The notes under the pieces were generated by a model. The model was not told the origin of the DNA, did no database searches, and worked only from the letters and a program-made list of their open reading frames with translations. This document shows, piece after piece, positions 57,802-64,000 of a DNA stretch of 64,000 nt. This DNA is from Syncephalastrum monosporum B8922. Taxonomy: Eukaryota > Mucoromycota > Mucoromycetes > Mucorales > Syncephalastraceae. The DNA lies in contig JNEN01001280.1 in the NCBI GenBank assembly GCA_000697355.1, forward strand, positions 1 to 64,000, in the 5' to 3' direction. Every line of letters starts with the position of its first letter. The stretch's first letter is position 1. The position numbers were made by a program, and so were the translations under genes.

Positions 57802-58086
57802 AAATTTTTTGGCACGGTCTTCCAAAAACTGATTGCACAGTTTTCCTAAACAAAACGGCACACATTTTCAAAACAAACTGGCACACAATTTCCAAAAAGA
57901 TTGGCACATATCATCACAATGAAGTTGCATACGATTGGGCATACTATATGTTAAAAACAATGAGAGGATAATGGCAAACTGTGCTAATATACCATGCAAC
58001 AAATGTGCCAATTTGTTTTGAAAATGTGTGCCGTTTCGTTTAGGAAAACTGTGCAATCAGTTTTTGGAAGACCGTGCCAAAAATTT
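57802..58086. mobile_element. Fold-back / MITE-like element with about 80-bp inverted termini
   Basis: The left end (AATTTTTTGGCACGGTCTTC at 57803-57822, continuing with CCAAAAACTGATTGCACAG) is the reverse complement of the right end, which reads CTGTGCAATCAGTTTTTGG then AAGACCGTGCC and AAAAATTT up to 58086. Complementarity continues inward through TTTTCCTAAAC, CGGCACACATTTTCAAAACA and GGCAC, about 80 bp per arm with few mismatches. The centre of about 120 bp carries further GGCACA motifs and no coding sequence. No clear target-site duplication was seen. Size, termini and lack of an ORF fit a non-autonomous DNA element; the superfamily cannot be assigned. Confidence 0.8.
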
Positions 58087-59397
58087 CGAAAAAAGGGTGC
58101 ACTGTATGTCTTTTTTTTCTAAAGCGTTTTCAAGTGATGTTGTCATCGTAAATAGTCACTGCGCTTAGAAATCGACACATCATACCCTTATGCATGCTCT
58201 ATGTGATAAGTCTATCCGTATCAAGTATGAAGTCCTTGAGAGTATGACAGTATATATACTGGACTTCTCTCGCATATTAGCCAAAGCGTTCCCTAGAGAT
58301 TCGGCAGCGATTTGCAGACAGAAGCATTTCTAGGTGGAAAAATTATGGAAATGGCCTAAAGATATATTTAACGCTTCAGCATCTTACCACCGCGTTGTCG
58401 GACTGCTATAATCTTTTATCTCATCCAGTTTTGTTTTCCATATATGCAAACTCCAGTGTACTTCTCCTATGGTGTCAATTGTAAATGAAAGAGTTTCAGG
58501 CGCTGCAACTTACTTTAGAGACTTAACGACACCCTTGTTAAATATCTGATCGAGCAAGATATACCTGTAAATTCACTAATTATGGTGCGAGTAATATATA
58601 GCTATGACTTATATTTGCCATAACAGATGGCATGGGCGCACTTATTCTCGTAAGCACCACTCATGGAATATGGTTGAACTGAATAGATACTGTCTCATGA
58701 TTTTGGCAGTTACACCATATAGCGAACGAATAAATTAAACTTACGTGATGCACTTACTAGTACCAGCAAAAAGTCTATCATATTCCTTTCGTCTTATGTT
58801 GCCTGCTATCAATCATGTCCGTGCTTTAGATAAAAAAAAAAGAGGAAGTGCAGACGTGCTTCCCAGAGGTGGTTCGTGTATGAAAAAAAAAAGTTAAAAT
58901 GGTTAGTATACCGCCGCGGATCAGAAAACGCCATGTACATTGTCTTCACATATAAGTTTCGAAAGTCAACATATCGCATTACGACTATCGACGCTGGTTG
59001 TCTCAAGCTGGTAAAATTAGAGTATCACACATCTTGGAGTGGCTCTGTGTATCACACGACAAAACATGTATGACTCAAAATTTGAGCTGAAAATGCATCA
59101 GCCAGTCCGCATGTTACACAAAAATCCTGTCAGCAACAACGCAATTTAACAGCCCCTTATGCCCACTACTCAATGGCTTGTGGAAAAGAAAGACCAGGCA
59201 AGTCAGTTATTTTTCTCTGGACCTTATTTTCATTACCGCTAATTTCACAACTTAAAGAAAGTGACGCATTCTGTACAAACAGCTATATAGTCTACTAGAA
59301 CGATGCGCTTAGGTAATCTAACTCAGGGTCAGAAAATATGACGCTCAGCAGCAATGTGTGCGTGTCTGGGAAAATTGTTTGAGTGTGTGCTTTCTGC

Positions 59398-59480
59398 GCG
59401 GATTCAGGGGCCACTGCGCGCTTACGCGGATCAGGGACCACTGCGCGCTTAAGCGGAATCAGGAACCACTGCGCGCTTAC
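59398..59480. repeat. Three tandem 27-28 bp units upstream of the FAD monooxygenase
   Basis: Units at 59398-59425, 59426-59452 and 59453-59480 share GCGGA-TCAGG-CCACTGCGCGCTTA with a few substitutions. Each contains the palindrome GCGCGC. The array lies 178 bp before the ATG at 59658, inside the probable promoter. A cis-regulatory role is inference from position. Confidence 0.85.
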
Positions 59481-59657
59481 TCGGCTGGGGTGAAGAAAAG
59501 CTCCTGAAAAGGAAAGCAAGAAACTCGGGCCGCAAATGGGCCGTATTGTTCCTATTCCACATCCCGACGCCGTAGCGATTTAAAAAGCACAGATCAGAAA
59601 ACGTATTGCTATCTCACTCCTCTGTACTTCTTCCCAAATCATCTCCAAATCAAAAAA

Positions 59658-61006
59658 ATGGATCCCATTATTATCATCGGCGCTGGAATGTCCGGTTTGG
59701 TGCTTGCCAATGTTCTCAAGCACAACAACATTCCCTACATGGTTTATGAACGCGACTCCTGCCAAGACAGCCGAAGCCAAGGATGGAGCATCAGTCTGCA
59801 CATGTGTCTGCCTTACCTCGAGAAATACCTTGGCGCTAAGAAGTATGCTACGTTTGCCGAGCGCTCGTCGGTGAATTTGCAGAACCCCACTGAGCTCGAG
59901 ATGTGCATGGCGAACGGTCGCACTGGTGAAGTTTTCTTAAGTACCAGGGACAGCGTTGCCATGCCCGGTTGGGCTGTACGTATCAACCGTAAGCGTTTCC
60001 GCGACTGGCTTTTGGAGGACATCAACATTTCGTGGAACAAGGAGCTCGAGGCGATTGAGGACGATCAGGACGGTGTCGTTGTCAGATTCAAGGATGGCAC
60101 GGTCGCCAAGGGCAGTCTCCTAGTCGGCGCAGACGGTGCCAGATCACGTGTCGCGCAACACCGCCTCGGGGAGAAGGTGTTTTGGAACCACACCAAGCTC
60201 AGCCCCGTCCGTTGTCTGGGTGGCAGTCGACGCATGACCGAAGAAGAGCGCAAGCCTTACAATGAAGAATTCTCACGCACTATGGCACTTCTCTTTGGCG
60301 GTGACGACGAGCGCGCTTATCTGGCGTTCATGTGCGTGGCCGATATTGACATGACGCGACCTGATCCGTACCTGGTCCAGTGGAATGTGTCGCGCATATC
60401 CGACAAAGAACCCGAGGCTGATACCGACGCAGCCCGACTCGCCCTTGCCAAGGAGTGGGGTGCACGCTCGATGGGTGGCCTCACCGCCGACTTTTTTGCA
60501 GGCATTCCGGAGGGTACCCCTGTGCTGGACCTGAAGCTCTATGAGCGTATCCCAACCGTATTTGAAGGCACCCTCGCACACCACCCACGCGTGACCGTGT
60601 TGGGTGATGCGGCACACTGCATGACGCCGTACCGAGGAGAAGGTATGTATTTTATACGTTTTGATTATGTGTATAAAGACTCAAAAATTATTTCTGATGT
60701 ATAGGTGGCAATCATGCAATCATAGACGCGGTGAACCTTGGCAAGGCTCTCGTGGACGTGCACGAGAAAAATGTTCCTTTGAACGAGGCCTTGATGACAT
60801 ATGAGACAGAAATGATTCAGCGCGGTACCAAGGCAGTGACAGAATCCCGCGAGGCATCACTTGGTTTCCACGGTCAATCGGGTGACGCCGGTATCAACAT
60901 TGGCAAGAAGATGGCTGCACAGTTGATAGAAAGAATGGAGGCCGCCCGTCAGAAAATGGAACAAGAGAAGACTCAGGAGCAGCGGGAGCAACAACAAAAC
61001 GCTTAG
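59658..61006 (+). CDS. FAD-dependent monooxygenase (aromatic hydroxylase fold), copy 1
   Basis: Flavoprotein monooxygenase of the PHBH/UbiH-like FAD_binding_3 group, which uses NAD(P)H and O2 to hydroxylate an organic substrate. Exons: 59658-60642, 60705-61006; 428 aa. The Rossmann loop GAGMSGLVLANVLK starts at residue 8. The motif VGADGARSRVAQHRLG matches the DG fingerprint, and GDAAHCMTPYRGEGGNHAII (split by the intron) is the GD motif binding the FAD ribityl chain. The C-terminus is a helical, Gln/Glu-rich tail (QEKTQEQREQQQ-like). It lacks a signal peptide and has no secretion or membrane segment. Its tandem partner lies 627 bp downstream with the same intron position and phase. Substrate unknown. 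Confidence 0.88.
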
Positions 61007-61632
61007 ACATTCTTATGCCCTTTTACTACATTTCCACATTTCTACATATCCCATTTATTTTTTACACAAGTAATTCTTTTATTCAATAAAATGCATGTAC
61101 CATAAAACGCGTCAAGATGATTTGAGGACGGTTGACATCATTCAGGTTTGTTTGGTATCTGACTACTTTCCAAGGAGGATAAATGCGAACCGCTCAGAAC
61201 CAGAGCTTCAAAACCAGAGCTATGATGCATAATATAATAGGGCTTACTGAAGGCGCCATAATGCTGAGAGTTATACATGCATGAAACGGCGTACCGCTTC
61301 TTTTCTTCCTTTCTGCGCTTGTCTGTGAGCGTGTATGTAACAGTGAACACGTAATACGCAAACGACGTCCTAAAATCATAACACTCACGTGAACACGCCA
61401 AGCATAAATTAGTTGATATCCATGTATGCAGAGCACTTTAAGGGTGATATAGTATATGACTCAAACAGCATGCTCCGTACTGACCCGCGCTCGCCCAGCC
61501 CGCGGGATCAGAAGAAAATGTCCGCTCTGTGTCACAAAAATATATAATTTTTCCTTTTTAAAAAGGCTGCATGGCCACTCGCCGTGCTAACTTCTTGCGC
61601 CTGAACGCAGTACACAACCACGTACATATACA
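61007..61632. other. Intergenic region between the tandem monooxygenases
   Basis: A 626-bp AT-rich spacer holding the copy 1 3' end and the copy 2 promoter. The 27-28 bp repeats found upstream of copy 1 are not seen here. No gene is supported. Confidence 0.6.
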
Positions 61633-62948
61633 ATGGACCCTGTCATCATTATCGGTGGAGGCCTTGCCGGATTGACACTTGCCAACGTCCTCAAAGAAAA
61701 TGGTGTTCCTTACAAAGTGTTTGAGCGCGACGCCAGCCCAACCCACCGTATGCAAGGATGGTCCATCAATATCCAATTTGCACTGTCCTATCTCCAGAGC
61801 GGATTAAACGCGGTCAAGTACAGTCAACTGCCTGAAAAGGCAGCCGTCAACCCACAGGCCCCGTGGCAACTCGAACTGGCCATGGTCAACGCGCGCAAAC
61901 CGACCAATGAGGTGCTGGCCAAATTTGATTTCAGCCAGCTTCCCGCGCACTCACTCCGTATCAACCGAGGCCGTTTCCGCGATTGGCTCCTAAGCGGCAT
62001 CGATGTGGAGTGGAACAAGGAGCTCGAGCTTATAGAGGAGCACTCCGACGGCGTCACTGTCACGTTTAAGGACGGCACTCGCGCTAAGGGAAGCCTCGTC
62101 GTGGGTGCCGACGGCACGCGCTCGCGGGTATGTCAACACCGTCTTGGCAAAGATACATTTTGGACTAGCACAACGACCAACCCAGTGCTGACACTGGCTG
62201 GCACGGTCCGGCTGACGGCGGAGGAGTACAAGCCGCTGCAGAAATTCTCACGCACTTTGACGGTCATGTTCGCGGGCGATGACAAACGTACCTTCCGTGG
62301 ATTTAATGGCCTGATCGACTATGACCCCGTGCAGGAGAAGCCTTACACCCTTCAATGGGGGCTAGCGTGTATTGATGAAGACGCACCGCCATGTGAAACT
62401 GATGCAGAGCGCCTCGCCCTGCTCAAGGACTGGGCGTCTCGTGCCATGGACGGTGAAGCACGCGCATTCTATCAGAGCATTCCAGAAGGTACTCCCGTGG
62501 CAAGTATGATGTTTTTGCAGCGCAATCCGACCGTTCTTCGAGGCACGCTCGCGCAGCATCCTCGTGTGGCTGTCATTGGCGACGCGGCACATTGTATGAC
62601 ACCCTATCGCGGTGAAGGTATGAGACGACAAAAGCGACGCAATCTTGATCTCATATTATTTGGATAATAGGCGGTAATCATGCCATGGTGGATGCAGTCA
62701 AGCTCGGGCAGGGCTTGACCAAGGTGTATCAAGGCCAAATTGGACTTAAAGATATGCTGACAGAATTTGAAGAAGAAATGATCGAACGTGGTGCGGATGC
62801 CGTAGAGGCCTCCCGTGAAGCGACGGAGATGCACCGCAGCCCACCCGAGACCAGCATAGCCATGGCAGAGAAAATGGGTGCTAAATTCCTCGAACGCATG
62901 GAAGCACACCGGCAAAGGACTCAAAAGGATCTTGGAATTTCCCAATAA
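61633..62948 (+). CDS. FAD-dependent monooxygenase, copy 2 (tandem paralogue)
   Basis: Paralogue of the upstream gene. Exons: 61633-62617, 62671-62948; 420 aa. Exon 1 is 985 nt in both copies and ends within the same codon of CMTPYRGE-G. Motifs are GGGLAGLTLANVLK, MQGWSINIQ, INRGRFRDWLL, VGADGTRSRVCQHRLG and GDAAHCMTPYRGE followed by GGNHAMVDAV. The region around residues 45-110 and the C-terminal tail (HRQRTQKDLGISQ) differ most from copy 1, which could mean different substrates. All FAD-binding residues are present, so both copies look functional. Confidence 0.88.
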
Positions 62949-63807
62949 AATAATAAAAGGCTTGTTTAATGACGTTAAATTCGATATACAATACAGTCCT
63001 AAAAGAAGGGATTTTGTAACCAAGTCGTCTTGCTTGCTGGTCAGCAACCCTCCCAGCTTGCTGCGCACCACCGACAGAGCGCTATGATAGATGCATTGCT
63101 AATGCTTTTATTATTGACATTGCACTGCCTTGGAGACAGCAGTGTCGAAATAGGCACATGTTGAGACCGGGACTAGTCTCTATATGACGGAAACTTTTCG
63201 ATTCGCGCCTAAAGCTGACCGCAGTCATGTCCTAGAAACTTGTTAAATGAAAATAGTGCTTAGCACGTTTAGCGCATGGCTTCAAATTCTGTATGGCTGG
63301 TGTTGGACAGAAGCAGGTGAGGAGTAGAACACGTCCGCAGATACTAACGCAACAATCTTTCCTGTATGTCCTCCTTCAAGCTTTCCGATAGGTACAAATG
63401 ATACTTAGGCATTCGCTCCAGGTGATATTATAGGTTGAAGGATGATGAACCGAACAAGGAAAAGACGTTACAGTAGCTCTATCTGTGCTTTTTTTATAGA
63501 ATATTGTAACCAGAAGAGATAAAGCAATATCATCGATGACTAGCCTAGCATCTTCCTTTCGAATCAATTCCGAATAGTGTGCATCGCATTCTATGGTGTT
63601 CATGACAGAAGCACTTCTGGTTGTTGGCAAGATGACCTACGCGGCTTTATAGATCCGTTTCTGAGAGACCAGAAGCAAACGAGCAGCAGCTCCCGTTCCA
63701 TAGATAGAAGAAATAAAGGGGAGAGTAAGGTTGAGGCCCATGATGGTTATGCGGAACTGAAAAGAAGCAAAATTACTATGAAATCCTCCCTTCGTATGTG
63801 GTTTTAT
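62949..63807. other. Intergenic region, no gene supported
   Basis: A 0.86-kb spacer between the second monooxygenase and the partial minus-strand gene. ORFs at 63376-63630 (-) and 63577-63825 (+) overlap each other and show no recognised domain. Either could be remnant sequence, but I cannot support a call. Confidence 0.45.
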
Positions 63808-64000
63808 TTACCACAGAGCCATTAATTGATCGACGACTTTATCAAATACTTGGCGTTTTTGTTTCATATCCTCTAGAGGCTTGAGGGCTATTCCAAGCAG
63901 GACAGGTCTCTGCTCCCGAGGATTCATGGCAACAATGGCTTGCGTAATAGAAGTGGCATAGAGCATGTAAAGATCGCTTTGCGATCCTGCTGATTCGCCA
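63808..64000 (-). CDS. 3' end of an unrecognised gene (partial at window edge)
   Basis: The minus strand is open from the window end to a TAA at 63810-63808, about 63 codons. The visible part reads ESAGSQSDLYMLYATSITQA, then NPREQRPVLLGIALKPLEDM, ending QLMALW. The composition looks like a folded, helical protein, and the stop is followed by AT-rich DNA. I do not recognise the family from this fragment. The gene continues beyond the window. Confidence 0.5.
   Translation of the reverse strand, partial: GESAGSQSDLYMLYATSITQAIVAMNPREQRPVLLGIALKPLEDMKQKRQVFDKVVDQLMALW

Larger units (their letters stand above)
57687..59657. other. Intergenic region containing a fold-back element and short repeats
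   Basis: A 2-kb AT-rich divergent spacer between the SDR gene and the first FAD monooxygenase. It holds the inverted-repeat element at 57802-58086 and a three-unit tandem repeat at 59398-59480 (separate entries). The rest (58090-59390) has only ORFs below 70 codons and no recognisable gene. Confidence 0.6.

Noticed and set aside
63577..63825. 82-codon plus-strand ORF near the window end, possibly a transposase remnant
   Set aside because: No catalytic triad, terminal repeats or family motif could be seen, so there is no support for a mobile element.

Overview
The window is nuclear DNA of a filamentous fungus, most likely an early-diverging one of the Mucoromycota type; this placement is inference. 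It rests on many short GT-AG introns (mostly 50-125 nt), gene-dense blocks separated by AT-rich spacers, transcription factors rich in poly-Q, poly-H and poly-S, fungal protein types (Nrd1/Msa2-like four-RRM protein, Itc1-like ISWI subunit, Zn2Cys6 factor, fungal diacylglycerol kinase) and a caleosin. I found no tRNA or rRNA gene, CRISPR array or autonomous transposon.

Layout: 0-4 kb holds seipin and a PA-TM-RING E3 ligase. At 5.4-9.3 kb ATP-dependent PEP carboxykinase converges on a diacylglycerol kinase. A 2.9-kb gene-free spacer follows. At 12.2-17.6 kb an Itc1-like chromatin subunit converges on a fusion of a degenerate pseudouridine-synthase domain with a PrmC/HemK-type methyltransferase. 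At 19.5-25.2 kb an acidic orphan protein, preceded by a 224-bp tandem duplication, converges on a 1471-residue protein that joins a caleosin domain to about 27 SGVKTP-type repeats. At 27.8-36.3 kb lie fructose-1,6-bisphosphatase, a fungal receptor-like kinase (signal peptide, kelch propeller, TM helix, protein kinase) and a DDHD phospholipase. At 37.6-47.4 kb are three transcription factors (bHLH, SANT plus C2H2 fingers, Zn2Cys6) and a divergent PEBP/Rab5 pair. At 47.5-57.7 kb are an Nrd1-like RNA-binding protein, one intact and two decayed P-loop sulfotransferases, an acetyl-CoA transporter and an SDR. At 57.8-63 kb are a fold-back (MITE-like) element and a tandem pair of FAD monooxygenases. 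The last 190 bases hold the 3' end of an unrecognised gene.

Working together: seven genes fit storage-lipid handling and gluconeogenesis (seipin, caleosin fusion, diacylglycerol kinase, DDHD phospholipase, acetyl-CoA transporter, PEP carboxykinase, fructose-1,6-bisphosphatase). They are interspersed with unrelated genes, so co-regulation is only a hypothesis. All splice models were built by hand from GT/GC-AG sites, reading-frame phase and family conservation, and every multi-exon CDS total is a multiple of three. No expression data or database search supports them.
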